DNA from: Bacillota bacterium
Lineage (GTDB): Bacteria; Bacillota_I; Bacilli_A; Erysipelotrichales; Erysipelotrichaceae
DNA: 64,000 nucleotides
Assembly: GCA_023388995.1 (NCBI GenBank)
Contig: JAEWFD010000026.1
Span: 28,443 to 92,442 of the forward strand
Direction of reading: 5' to 3'
Within the stretch, counting starts at the first letter, position 1, and each line of letters begins with the position of its first letter. The notes below the pieces were generated by a model. That model was not told the DNA's origin. It saw only the letters and a list, made by a program, of their open reading frames with translations, and searched no databases. This document shows positions 27,639-38,362 of this stretch, piece by piece. The position numbers and the translations under genes were made by a program.

Positions 27639-28467
27639 TTCTACCTCCTAAATCAATATCCACAATATGTTTCGGAGCCCTGTTTTCCTCCTTAGGCAAT
27701 GTCATGTAGCTAGGTGCAATCGCCGTGCATAAATATTCATGCGGATGATTTGCCACCGGAAACTTGGTATCTTCGAATGTTACATACTGCACCGGGTAAA
27801 TATCGCTCTTTTTGAAAATAAATGGCTTAAAGGGATTCTTATAAGACCACGTCAAGTCAAAACCGATGTAATCGCTGCCGCGATTGCAAGCACCATAGAT
27901 GCGTGCATTGCTGACATACCAACGCTTCAGAAATACAGGATTGATCCTTATATTGTCTAAAAGAATCATGAATGGCAAGATCAGCATGTTCAATAACCGC
28001 AGCGGCAAATCCAGTACTTTATTCGGTGATACATAGTCATAGATAAACACATCAATAAACAGCCCGTCACATCCATCCCCATTTTTGATACGATTAGCTA
28101 AGAGCGTATTTGCCTCTTTGATGTAAGTCCCTTTTTTCCTGATCTTCATCGCCGGAATCGATACATTGTATTTTTTATTGGTATCAAAACAATGAAAGAC
28201 ATAATCTTCCGGCAGCTCTGTCTTCAGAACTTCAAGGAAGCGTTTATAGTCTTCATACATCATAGCAATATCGTAATCATCATCCCAAGGAATAAAACCT
28301 TGATGACGAATGGCTCCCAAAGCAGAACCGCCATTTAAGAAATACGGTATTTTATGTTTCTGGCAAATATGATCAATATCCTTTGCCATTTGCAATAATA
28401 TATCTTGTACATCCCGCACTGTAATCACAGAGCCATCTTCTTTTGTTTTTAATATATAAGTTTCCAT
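27631..28467 (-). CDS. LicD-family phosphotransferase
   Basis: A 278-residue member of the LicD family, which transfers phosphodiester-linked groups such as phosphorylcholine or related substituents to teichoic acids or glycans. The signature PYFLNGGSALGAIRHQGFIP followed by WDDDYDIAM contains the metal-binding acidic cluster of the nucleotidyltransferase-like fold. A hydrophobic stretch around residue 150 may touch the membrane. GAGGTC precedes ATG 28467. It is upstream of the amidase, consistent with a wall-polymer role; the substrate is unknown. Confidence 0.85.
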   Translation of the reverse strand: METYILKTKEDGSVITVRDVQDILLQMAKDIDHICQKHKIPYFLNGGSALGAIRHQGFIPWDDDYDIAMMYEDYKRFLEVLKTELPEDYVFHCFDTNKKYNVSIPAMKIRKKGTYIKEANTLLANRIKNGDGCDGLFIDVFIYDYVSPNKVLDLPLRLLNMLILPFMILLDNIRINPVFLKRWYVSNARIYGACNRGSDYIGFDLTWSYKNPFKPFIFKKSDIYPVQYVTFEDTKFPVANHPHEYLCTAIAPSYMTLPKEENRAPKHIVDIDLGGRNE

Positions 28468-28624
28468 ACATTGACCTCAACACCATTATTATACCTGGAA
28501 TCTGAAAAATGTCACCAAAAACTATGATTTTCGTTGTATTTCCCACAAGCTTCAAGAACCCCTATCCGCACAATTTAGGTGGTCTTTTTTCAGTTATTAT
28601 TCATACATTTTTTAAAATATATGA

Positions 28625-28630
28625 TATACT
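28625..28630 (+). promoter_or_regulatory. -10 box very close to EAL receptor start
   Basis: TATACT ends nine bases before ATG 28640, with no recognisable -35 box and no Shine-Dalgarno sequence between, so a leaderless or nearly leaderless transcript is possible. Confidence 0.4.
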
Positions 28631-28639
28631 AAACGTACT

Positions 28640-30292
28640 ATGAAGAACTATAAATTAACGGTAATTACATGCTTTATGCTTTCTTTCTTTTATAGTTCTT
28701 TTGTGCGCACATTCGCAGCTTATGAAAAAACACCGATCCGCGTTGGATATTTTCTTGCGGACGGTTTTTTTGACTCTCATAACGGTGTATTATCCGGCAG
28801 CGGATATGATACTTTTGAGTTCATTGCAAAACAAAATCAATATGAGATTGAATATATAAACTGTACTTTGAAGGAGTGCTTTAATCTGCTCTCCAATCAG
28901 GAAATTGATTTGCTTGGCGGTATTACCTTGTCAGAAAGCCGCAAGAATTTGTATCAATTTTCCAGTGTTGCAATGGGATCACAGTCAGGAAGCGTTTTTG
29001 TTCGTGATAAAACAATCCCGTACGGAAATATCAAACAGCTGCAAGATCTGAAAATCGGCATGATGTTTGAAAATTATTATTCCACTCGTTTCATTGATAT
29101 CGCACTGGATGAATCCATATCCTTTCTGCCTATCTTCAAACATACCTACGAAGAATTGTATGCATTATATCAGGACGAAACATTGGATGGCTTTATTGCC
29201 CACTCGGAAGCAAATTTGCCGAATACCAACCGCATTTATGAATTTGACCTGAACTATATCTACATTATTAGCTATCTGGGAAATACAGCCTTGATTGAAC
29301 ATGTGTCCAAGGCCCTGCTTGCATTGCCGAATCGTGATATCTATCCCCTTGCACCCGCCGGACAGCCGCTGTTAACGACTGATTTTACCTTCTTATATAT
29401 CTTGTCTATTTTGATTTTTATTGGATGTGCCTTATTTGCGTTTTATGTTACCCAGCAAATTAAGCTGCATGAAGCACAGCAGATACTGCGTGATCGGACA
29501 AAAGAAATTCATCATGCGTTGACACACCACCAAATCTTTTTTGTGTATCAGCCGATTGTTGACTACCAAAACAGCCAGATTGCCCATTTAGAAGCCCTCA
29601 TCCGCTGGAATCATCCGGTCAAAGGGATGCTGGCTCCGAATGTTTTTCTGGAGGATATTCAGACATGCGGGCTGATGTTTGAGGTTTTCGTGCAAACAAT
29701 GGATCAGGCATTGTCTGACTACCAGAATTCTTTTGCGGCTTATTTTCAAGAGCAAACAACGTCATTTCATATTTGCATCAATATTACCTATGCCATTTTG
29801 ATGGATCAGCGTTTCATTCCGGCTGTTCAAGCTGCAATCAAAGCATATCAGGTAGATGGCTGCCTTTTATGCTTTGAGATTACGGAACAAATGCAGCATC
29901 AGGAACTCCAGCAATTCAATGATCGGCTGGTACAGCTGCGTTCCTTGGACTGCAAGATTGCAATGGATGATTTTGGCATGGAGTATTCATCGCTGCTTTC
30001 TTTGAAGCAAAGTGATTACGATATTTATAAGATTGATAAATTCTTTATTGATGAAATCTTGCGAGATCATACATGCCAATCCATTACTGATGCCATTATT
30101 TCCATCGGCCGCATTCTTGACAAACATGTCATTGCGGAAGGTGTTGAAAGCCAGGAACAAGTGCAGCAACTATATCAAATGGGCTGCTGTTTATTTCAAG
30201 GATACTATTTCAGCAAACCACTGGAGAAACAGCAGCTTATTCTTCAACTTGATGCAATCCTTGCTAAGACGAAAGAAGGTGCCGCAGCATGA
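28640..30292 (+). CDS. Membrane receptor: SBP_bac_3 sensor with intact EAL domain
   Basis: A 550-residue protein. A signal or anchor helix (residues 5-27) leads into an extracytoplasmic amino-acid-binding-protein-like domain (33-235; IDLLGGITLSESRKNLYQFS is typical). A membrane helix at 250-271 precedes a cytoplasmic EAL domain (290-540). Key phosphodiesterase motifs are intact: LEALIRW (Glu318), Asn381, FEITE (Glu413), DDFG (443-446), Lys464, AEGVE (Glu500/503) and QGYYFSKP. It should hydrolyse c-di-GMP in response to an external small ligand, perhaps an amino acid. The next gene overlaps by four bases and has the same layout. Confidence 0.88.
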   Translation: MKNYKLTVITCFMLSFFYSSFVRTFAAYEKTPIRVGYFLADGFFDSHNGVLSGSGYDTFEFIAKQNQYEIEYINCTLKECFNLLSNQEIDLLGGITLSESRKNLYQFSSVAMGSQSGSVFVRDKTIPYGNIKQLQDLKIGMMFENYYSTRFIDIALDESISFLPIFKHTYEELYALYQDETLDGFIAHSEANLPNTNRIYEFDLNYIYIISYLGNTALIEHVSKALLALPNRDIYPLAPAGQPLLTTDFTFLYILSILIFIGCALFAFYVTQQIKLHEAQQILRDRTKEIHHALTHHQIFFVYQPIVDYQNSQIAHLEALIRWNHPVKGMLAPNVFLEDIQTCGLMFEVFVQTMDQALSDYQNSFAAYFQEQTTSFHICINITYAILMDQRFIPAVQAAIKAYQVDGCLLCFEITEQMQHQELQQFNDRLVQLRSLDCKIAMDDFGMEYSSLLSLKQSDYDIYKIDKFFIDEILRDHTCQSITDAIISIGRILDKHVIAEGVESQEQVQQLYQMGCCLFQGYYFSKPLEKQQLILQLDAILAKTKEGAAA

Positions 30293-31959
30293 AGCACCCG
30301 CATAACCTGAAAGAAAGACGCCAGCTTATTGAGCAAATCAGCATTCCCTTCATCATCAGCATTCTGGTTATTGCTCTTGTTGCAATCAGCATTTTGATGC
30401 GAATCCCCAAGACGAAATATATCACTGTCGGCTATCCATTGATCGAAGGGTTTCAGGAATTGGATGAACAAGGCAATCCTTATGGCTATCAGTATGAAAT
30501 CATCAAGCAGATTGCCAACTATAACCATTGGAATATTTCCTTGATTACCGGGGATTATCAGGATTTAATTGCGAAAGTGGGAACTGGGGAAATCGACCTG
30601 ATGGGTGGTGTTCAGCGAACACCGGAAACACAGCGTAATTTGTCCTTCACCAATATTGCCGGAGGCAATGCTCGCAATGTTCTGTTATCTCGTACGATGC
30701 ATACGGTCCTTTATCAGTACAAGGCTTTGCACCAGAAAAAAATCGGCTTCTTGGCAAATCAGATTACATACAGTGAATTTGAATTGCTGGCGCAAAATCA
30801 TAATTTTATGTATGAACCATTCTTTTATGACAGTTATGGTGAATTAATCAATGCACTCGAGTCTGATGCCGTTGATGTTGTTTCGATTTCATCCATGTAC
30901 CGGATTCCAAGCAGATTGATTATATCCAATTATAGTATTGCGGAGTATTATTTTGTGACTGCCAAAGAACGTCCTGATCTGCTGGCAGAACTCAACGATG
31001 GATTGGCCTCCATCAATCGCAGCCAGCCGCAGCTCCAAGATAAGTTGTATCAGCATTATTACATCGAAGAACAAAACACCTTGTTTCAACAAGATTCACA
31101 TGTTCCGCAATTTTTGCTGTTTCTCATATATTTATTGTTGCCTGCCGTTCTGTTTTATTTTATCTATCAAATTTATTATCAGCATAAGCATACGGAACCA
31201 ATGCACCAAGCCTATGTAAAAGGAATCCAGAACAATGAAATGAAAGTCCGCTTTATTCCGATTGCATCTGCAGCAGATAAAGAAGTTTCCCTGTTTGCAT
31301 TGCAGTATTACTGGGACAGTCCTCTTTTAGGTCAGCTCAGCAAAGATGACATGATGAAAATACGCGGCAAAAGGCCTCGTCTTAAATTCCGCTATCATGA
31401 ATTAACTGTAATCTGCCGCAGCATTGCCAAGGTAATCAACAATCCGCAATATCAGCAGGCACAGTTCATTATCGCCATGAGCAATCCATATCCTAACCGC
31501 TGGGCTGTATATCGTTTTATGTTCTTGCTGCAATATTTCCTGCGACGTTATCAGGTGCCTGCGCATCATCTTCTATTTTCTTTCACCAATGAGATTGTGC
31601 GGGAAGCGGAAACAAAACTGCAGATGGCTCGGATCGGGCATAAATTCGGATTCCGCTTTGTCATGAGTGACTTTGCATTTCAATTTTCTTCCTTATCCCA
31701 ACTCAAGAAAATCAATTATGACTATTTTACCATTGATGCCCTGTATACAACCGATGCCAGCACCAATGAAATCAGCTATCAAATCATGAAATTGATTGTT
31801 AACATAGCAGCATCTTTGCAAAAGCAGACCATTGCTTTTGGGATTGATACGGAAGAGGCCTATCATCTGGCATTGGAAATCGGCTGCGATTATGTCCAAG
31901 GCGCATTCATTAGCCAGCATCTGGAATTAGAAGATTTGCAGATGGCAAACTATCAATAG
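30289..31959 (+). CDS. Membrane receptor: SBP_bac_3 sensor with degenerate EAL domain
   Basis: A 556-residue paralogue of the preceding protein: anchor helix (19-37), SBP_bac_3-like domain (45-262; IDLMGGVQRTPETQRNLSFT), membrane helix (274-295) and an EAL-fold domain (310-550). The catalytic positions have decayed: EAL reads FAL (336-338), DDFG reads SDFA (460-463), the conserved Lys is Thr481 and AEGVE reads AFGID. QGAFIS is kept. It is therefore probably not a phosphodiesterase but a binding or regulatory partner of its neighbour. The start overlaps the upstream stop as ATGA. Confidence 0.83.
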   Translation: MKHPHNLKERRQLIEQISIPFIISILVIALVAISILMRIPKTKYITVGYPLIEGFQELDEQGNPYGYQYEIIKQIANYNHWNISLITGDYQDLIAKVGTGEIDLMGGVQRTPETQRNLSFTNIAGGNARNVLLSRTMHTVLYQYKALHQKKIGFLANQITYSEFELLAQNHNFMYEPFFYDSYGELINALESDAVDVVSISSMYRIPSRLIISNYSIAEYYFVTAKERPDLLAELNDGLASINRSQPQLQDKLYQHYYIEEQNTLFQQDSHVPQFLLFLIYLLLPAVLFYFIYQIYYQHKHTEPMHQAYVKGIQNNEMKVRFIPIASAADKEVSLFALQYYWDSPLLGQLSKDDMMKIRGKRPRLKFRYHELTVICRSIAKVINNPQYQQAQFIIAMSNPYPNRWAVYRFMFLLQYFLRRYQVPAHHLLFSFTNEIVREAETKLQMARIGHKFGFRFVMSDFAFQFSSLSQLKKINYDYFTIDALYTTDASTNEISYQIMKLIVNIAASLQKQTIAFGIDTEEAYHLALEIGCDYVQGAFISQHLELEDLQMANYQ

Positions 31960-32097
31960 TTTGCTGCGCAGGCTTTCTATTGCTATTACTTATACGTACA
32001 CAGTCGCTAGTTTGATTGATGCATGTCAGTTAAAGCAGTTTACAAATTATGCAGACGAATACAGTCTTACACGATATAAACGACAGGGGGTAAAAAG

Positions 32098-32325
32098 ATG
32101 AAATGTCCGCAATGTCAAGATGCCATGAGAAAAGGATATATTTGGAGCGGCTATGCAATGGACTGGATACCCGAAGGATCTAACCGGAAAATATGGTATT
32201 CCCAAGACAGAAGCGAAGGATTTCGTAATACTAAGCCAAATATATTTGGAAACTCTCAGGCAACGGCATACTATTGTGATACGTGTGAGTTTATTCTCAT
32301 TGATGCAAAGAGAAAAAAAGAGTAG
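32098..32325 (+). CDS. Small zinc-ribbon protein (PF20097-like)
   Basis: A 75-residue protein with two knuckles: MKCPQCQDAMRKGYIW at the start and YYCDTCEFILIDAK at the end, a pattern of a structural zinc ribbon as in the PF20097/DUF6487 group. No catalytic motif is seen. A GGGGG site precedes the ATG. It stands alone between the receptor pair and a bidirectional terminator; function unknown. Confidence 0.75.
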   Translation: MKCPQCQDAMRKGYIWSGYAMDWIPEGSNRKIWYSQDRSEGFRNTKPNIFGNSQATAYYCDTCEFILIDAKRKKE

Positions 32326-32360
32326 GGTTATATGTTTTGCAACGTTAGACCGGCTGTAGC

Positions 32361-32401
32361 AAAAAAGCGATTCTTGCTTGATACAATGAATCGCTTTTTT
32401 A
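32361..32401. terminator. Bidirectional terminator
   Basis: AAAAAAGCGATTC pairs with GAATCGCTTTTTT, between the convergent zinc-ribbon and queH genes; T runs serve both strands. Confidence 0.88.
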
Positions 32402-33043
32402 GTCTTTCACACTTCTTCTGCTTTGCAATGAGAAGATGCAGCCACAGTAATCTTGCTTATACATGTTATGCTCTTTAGAGATTTCAACACCACGATCCAT
32501 CCCTTGATTCTTCTTAAAATTAGAGAACAGGTATTTGGTATTGGAGTAGCGTTCTTGCAGTTTGGCACCAATCTCATTGAGCTTGATGGCATCTTTCTGC
32601 CTGCTGATCGTCATCACCGTCGTAAAGTAGTCATATTGCTCATTCTGAGCATAGGCATACGCTTCATTCATCCGTCGTTCATAACACATAAAGCAGCGCT
32701 CCTGCCCTTCCTTGTCATCCTTGCGCACACTCAAGAATCTGGTGTATTCCACATTGTCGTACGGCGTTTGGAGGATGCGGATATGATCATGATTGGTTTC
32801 ATTATACCAAGCCACATAGGTTTCCAGTTCTCCCAGCCGACGGACATATTCCTCATTGGGATAGATATTGGAGTTATTGAAGAAGAGCGTCAATTCAAAG
32901 ACCGGAGCCAGAAGTTCAATAGGGAAAGCATTGCAAGGACCACAGCAAGAGTGCATTAACAACTTTGGTTTTGTTGGCTGTTTTTTTGCTTCCTCAATGG
33001 TGGCAGCCCCCATTTTGTAATAGTCGGTCGCATTGTATTTCAT
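32399..33043 (-). CDS. queH: Epoxyqueuosine reductase QueH
   Basis: A 214-residue iron-sulfur enzyme (formerly DUF208) that performs the last step of queuosine synthesis in t[21 protein letters not shown] holds the first cysteine group, [14 protein letters not shown] the second, and the C-terminal [12 protein letters not shown] a further pair, all as in QueH. It overlaps queA by four bases, completing the tgt-queA-queH operon. It replaces the cobalamin-dependent QueG in many Firmicutes. Confidence 0.92.
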   Translation of the reverse strand: MKYNATDYYKMGAATIEEAKKQPTKPKLLMHSCCGPCNAFPIELLAPVFELTLFFNNSNIYPNEEYVRRLGELETYVAWYNETNHDHIRILQTPYDNVEYTRFLSVRKDDKEGQERCFMCYERRMNEAYAYAQNEQYDYFTTVMTISRQKDAIKLNEIGAKLQERYSNTKYLFSNFKKNQGMDRGVEISKEHNMYKQDYCGCIFSLQSRRSVKD

Positions 33044-34061
33044 AGAATCAGCATGCTGTCGCCAAAGGAGAAAAAGCGATATTCGTTTTGGACAGCTTCT
33101 TCATACGCTTGTTTCAAGAGTGCTTCCCCGCCAAAGGCATAGACCAGCATCAACAGCGTTGATTTCGGCAAATGGAAGTTGGTGATCAAACCATCAATTG
33201 CTGCAAACGTGTAACCGGGATAAATAAAGATATCCGTGGTATCTGCTCCTGCTTTGAATGTTCCATGTTTTTTCATCAAAGATTCCAGCACTCTGGTGGA
33301 AGTTGTTCCTACCCCGATGATACGGCGCTTCTCCAGCTTGGCCTTATTGAGCTGTGCTGCCGCTTCTTCACTGACCACATAAAATTCTTCATGCATTTTA
33401 TGTTCAAGGATATCTTCAACATCAACCGGTCTGAAAGTTCCTAATCCAATATGCAGCGTCACATCTACGACCTCAATTCCTCTGTCGATCAGTTTCGCAA
33501 ATAAATCATCTGTGAAATGCAATCCTGCTGTCGGTGCTGCGGCACTGCCCTTGATTTTCGCATATACTGTTTGATAGCGTTCTTTGTCTTCCAGCTGTTC
33601 GTGAATATACGGGGGCAGCGGAACATTTCCCAAACGTTCCAGCACCTCATAGAAGATTCCTTCATAGATCATCTTGAATTTCCGTAAGCCTCGTTCCCCT
33701 ATTTCAATGCATTCAGCTTTCAATTCGCCATCATGAAAGGAAATCACTGTTCCCAGTTTCACAACCTTTGCATTTCCAACCAAAGCTTCCCAGATATCTC
33801 CTTCTTGATGCAGCAGCAAAAGTTCGACACTGGCACCGGTTTGTTCTTTGGTTCCAAACAACCGAGCGGGAATGACCCGTGTATTGTTCCGTACTAAAAC
33901 GTCTCCCGGCTGCAAGTAGTTGATAATATCAAAGAAATGCTGATGAGTGATTGTGTGCGCTTGGCGATCCACCACAAGCATCTTGGATTGTTCCCGTTTC
34001 TGCAGGGGTGTCTGGGCGATCAGCTGCTCCGGCAAATAAAAATCAAATTCATTGGTTTTCA

Positions 34062-34062
<1 letters not shown>
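33040..34062 (-). CDS. queA: S-adenosylmethionine:tRNA ribosyltransferase-isomerase QueA
   Basis: A 340-residue enzyme that adds the epoxycyclopentanediol group from SAM to preQ1-modified t[23 protein letters not shown] is the conserved start, and [28 protein letters not shown] and [15 protein letters not shown] are family signatures. Length is normal. Its start overlaps the last base of tgt and its end overlaps queH, so translation is coupled through the operon. Confidence 0.96.
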
Positions 34063-35843
<1,781 letters not shown>

Positions 35844-36413
35844 ATGAAAAAATTAGTTATTTTATTCATCATTACTCTAGCTGGCTGTGCACAAACTAAT
35901 ATTTTGAATAAATATGAATGCGCCTTTAAGGAAGGTAGTTTAGCAGAACGATTTACAAATGAACTCAGTTTCGAACTGAGAACGAGTGACAATATAATTT
36001 TTGATAAGTGGGGTGAATTTGAAATTATTGAAAGAATTTATGATACAAAAAATTACACATTACAATACATGTTTAGCAATAAAAGTAAATTTTTAAAAGG
36101 AAAGTATGCTACTTATGATTTAATAACAAATAAATTTCATTTTGGAGAAGATGATTATTATTGTGAAACAGATTTGAACACAAATCAAATGACTGAAAAC
36201 TGTGATAAGTATGAGGCCAGTTTAATCGATGAAAGAGGTGAGTTATGGTCATATACAAAAGCTGCAAGATATTTTGTCTATGAATTTATTGAATGCCAAA
36301 CTAAAATCGAATATAAAGAAATCGAATCAAAAATACTTACAAAAGAAGATGAAGAGTTAAATAAGTTAATTGAGATTGTTACGGAAGAAATAAAAAAAGG
36401 AAATATCAAGTAA
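35844..36413 (+). CDS. AT-rich lipoprotein, 189 residues
   Basis: The signal peptide MKKLVILFIITLAGC ends in a clear lipobox (LAGC, Cys15), so the protein is exported and lipid-anchored. The rest is charged, with four further cysteines (for example YECAFK, DDYYCETD, TENCDKY, FIECQT) and a helical lysine/glutamate-rich tail. I do not recognise a family. AAAGGA precedes the ATG. Base composition differs from core genes, suggesting acquired DNA; it may be a prophage cargo gene. Confidence 0.7.
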   Translation: MKKLVILFIITLAGCAQTNILNKYECAFKEGSLAERFTNELSFELRTSDNIIFDKWGEFEIIERIYDTKNYTLQYMFSNKSKFLKGKYATYDLITNKFHFGEDDYYCETDLNTNQMTENCDKYEASLIDERGELWSYTKAARYFVYEFIECQTKIEYKEIESKILTKEDEELNKLIEIVTEEIKKGNIK

Positions 36414-36519
36414 TTCCTTAGTCTATCCATAAGAGACATCATCTTTCGAATTGTCAGGGTTAGTTCTTTATCAAACTATATTTGTTGTTCTATAATTACT
36501 CTAAGCTAGTAATACAAAG

Positions 36520-36655
36520 GCTTACATCGACACAGAAAATATAGAGAAACATATTTTATGATGTGAAATGTTTCTTCTACTTCCCAACGACGTTTGTTTA
36601 CCTTAATAATTTCACTGTTGTCATTCAATAGAATTTGCCTTTCCTCGATTTTGAA
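36520..36655 (-). pseudogene. Transposase fragment, DDE type
   Basis: One minus-strand frame reads NDNSEIIKVNKRRWEVEETF followed by HIIKY. This matches the C-terminal R-W-x-x-E-x-x-F-x-x-x-K region of IS4/IS1182-type DDE transposases. No start, catalytic core or end is present, so it is a small leftover. Its upstream edge abuts the broken lysin gene, as if the insertion sequence had landed there. Confidence 0.55.
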
Positions 36656-36785
36656 ATGGAATATCCAAACGTTGATATAAATACTGCTGAATAAGAGAAA
36701 CACACTCTCCTGGATAACTTCCGTTAGGATTTGCTAATTTTTTTTCAAAATTTTCATTCGCAAATTGATTTAATGAAATTGCCAT
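36650..36785 (-). pseudogene. Truncated CHAP-type phage lysin (N-terminus only)
   Basis: From ATG 36785 the frame reads MAISLNQFANENFEKKLANP then NGSYPGECVSLIQQYLYQRL and DIPFQNRG. The GECVSLIQQYL part matches the N-terminal catalytic-Cys region of CHAP amidase lysins. After about 45 codons the sequence changes to transposase-like DNA. An AGGAGG site precedes the ATG exactly as in the lysin at 39.4 kb, so this is a second, destroyed lysis gene. Confidence 0.6.
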
Positions 36786-36843
36786 TTTATTTATCCTCCT
36801 TCTTTTTATTTTTTACAAAATAAAATGTTAGTACAAGAGAAAC
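36786..36843 (-). repeat. Remnant of holin-like gene end, duplicated at 39.46 kb
   Basis: This segment is nearly identical to 39461-39512: the same coding end (SLVLTFYFVKNKK), the same AGGAGGATAAATAAAATG ribosome site and start. Here the holin-like frame ends in TAA before the lysin ATG; in the other copy it does not. Confidence 0.7.
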
Positions 36844-36890
36844 TGATCAGCCCCTGTCAAGTAGACAACCGAAAATAACGCGTTAAATTG

Positions 36891-36919
36891 TTGTTGGAAG
36901 AGAAATAACGTTATATAAT
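36891..36919 (+). promoter_or_regulatory. Probable promoter of second lipoprotein
   Basis: TTGTTG, 17-base spacer, TATAAT, about 100 bases before the lipoprotein start. Confidence 0.6.
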
Positions 36920-37019
36920 ATCCTTAGAAAACGGACAAATGATATCTTCAATTACAGCTTACTCAAGCGACCGTGAAGTGGTGGCTGAAATTATTGCCAA
37001 ATCAAGGAAGGAAAGAAAG

Positions 37020-37589
37020 ATGAAAAAGACAAGCATACTATCCATATATTGTATTTTTTTACTAGCGGGATGCTCGAAACAAAATAATATCTTACCAGAA
37101 GTAGTAACGACCACAACCGCAATAGAAATAACAGAACCTAAAGAAATTGTTCATTTGGATGGGATTGATGATAAGAAATTAAAGTCTTATTTAGAAAATT
37201 TTTGGATCTGGTATGAAGGAGAAGAGGAAAATATTTATCGTTATTGGGAACGAGGAAATGATTACCCAGAAGGAACTGTTCCTAAAGAAACATGGGGAAT
37301 GTGGTTGGATTTTAATCAAACGGAATATTATGAATATTGGGATCCTGATCGTATAGCTTCTATACCACGTGAAGGATATGATCCTAATCGGAAACCAACT
37401 AATATCCCTGTAAAAAAACTTGTTTATAATTGGACAAAAGATACAGCTCAATGGGGAGATACTTGCTTTTATGATTATAAAACGGATAAAAAAAGCGGAG
37501 AGTGCGATAACCGCCTTCCGGAAGATTTGTTTCTATCTCTAAAAATTTTTTTTGAAAGTCGAGTAGAAGCAATTAAAAATGCAGGCTAA
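37020..37589 (+). CDS. Second AT-rich lipoprotein, 189 residues
   Basis: A lipoprotein with signal peptide ending FLLAGC (Cys18), a threonine-rich linker (EVVTTTTAIEITEP) and an acidic, tryptophan- and tyrosine-rich body (WIWYEGEEENIYRYWERG). Not recognised. The start ATG 37020 has AAGGAAGG upstream; the same frame runs back to 36939 and there reads like the end of another protein (SSDREVVAEIIA), probably a remnant fused by chance. The stop lies a few bases before an IS200 element, so the end could have been altered by the insertion. Confidence 0.65.
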   Translation: MKKTSILSIYCIFLLAGCSKQNNILPEVVTTTTAIEITEPKEIVHLDGIDDKKLKSYLENFWIWYEGEEENIYRYWERGNDYPEGTVPKETWGMWLDFNQTEYYEYWDPDRIASIPREGYDPNRKPTNIPVKKLVYNWTKDTAQWGDTCFYDYKTDKKSGECDNRLPEDLFLSLKIFFESRVEAIKNAG

Positions 37590-37591
37590 TT

Positions 37592-38325
37592 TTGATCATA
37601 CCACCAGTAAAACTGGCGGTATCCACTGGCCCTATAAGGGCCTTTTGTTGCGTAGGTCATTCGACCACTGAGGCCTGACAGCCGCAACGCTTTCTCTAAC
37701 TGCCTCTCAAAGAGGCTTTCCTGATTGTGCTATTTCACCGGCTCACCCGTAAACGGGTCGATGAATTCCTTCATACTCAGTTGATCCGATAATTTATCGC
37801 CCTGCAATTGGTTTTGGATGTACTCTTTGATTGCCTTTTCGTTCTTTTCCACTGTATCTACAAAATATCCTCGCGACCAAAACTTCCGGTTTCCAAACTT
37901 GTATTTCATATTTGCATGTCTCTCAAATATCATTAGTGTTGATTTACTTTTCAAATATCCCATGAATTCCACTATTGAGTACTTCGGTGGGATCTCAAGT
38001 AACATGTGGATGTGATCAGGACATGCTTCTGCTTCCAGCAATTTACATCCCGGTTTTCGTTCAATCAGCATTCGGATGATCTGCCCAATATCCTTCTTCA
38101 ATTTGTTATAAATCACCATTCTGCGGTATTTCGGCAGGATTATCATGTGGTATTTACAGCGATAGCTCGTGTGTGATAAACTTTTGGTGTCATTCATTGA
38201 CATTGCACCTACTTTCTCTTTGTTGTTAGCTGCCAGGCCAACTTCATTTTATCGAAAGTAGATGTTTTTTTGAACTAAAAGTCTTGCACCACGCGCATAG
38301 CACGTGGTATCTGCTTTGCAATGAA
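37592..38325 (-). mobile_element. IS200/IS605-family insertion sequence, tnpA only
   Basis: A single-gene IS200-type element. The downstream end (37605-37650) carries hairpins CCACCAG/CTGGCGG and GGCCCT/AGGGCC; the upstream end (38287-38315) has CCACG/CGTGG. Such subterminal hairpins are what the HUH transposase recognises. No tnpB is present and no target duplication is expected. Exact ends are estimated by eye. Confidence 0.75.
37730..38197 (-). CDS. tnpA: IS200-type HUH transposase TnpA
   Basis: About 155 residues, full length for the family. The HUH motif is in CPDHIHMLLEIPP, and the catalytic tyrosine is in IKEYIQNQL near residue 130; SYRCKYHMIILPKYRR is the usual N-terminal segment. 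It moves the element as single-stranded DNA. A GTAGGTG site lies before two ATGs (38203 and 38197); I use the second on spacing. The frame is intact, so the element may still be mobile. Confidence 0.92.
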   Translation of the reverse strand: MNDTKSLSHTSYRCKYHMIILPKYRRMVIYNKLKKDIGQIIRMLIERKPGCKLLEAEACPDHIHMLLEIPPKYSIVEFMGYLKSKSTLMIFERHANMKYKFGNRKFWSRGYFVDTVEKNEKAIKEYIQNQLQGDKLSDQLSMKEFIDPFTGEPVK

Positions 38326-38362
38326 AAAGAAAGGAAAAATTTCCTTTCTTTTAGTTTGTTAA

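Noticed and set aside
37592..38325. IS605 element with TnpB/OMEGA RNA
   Set aside because: Only tnpA is present; there is no tnpB frame or trace of a guide RNA scaffold.
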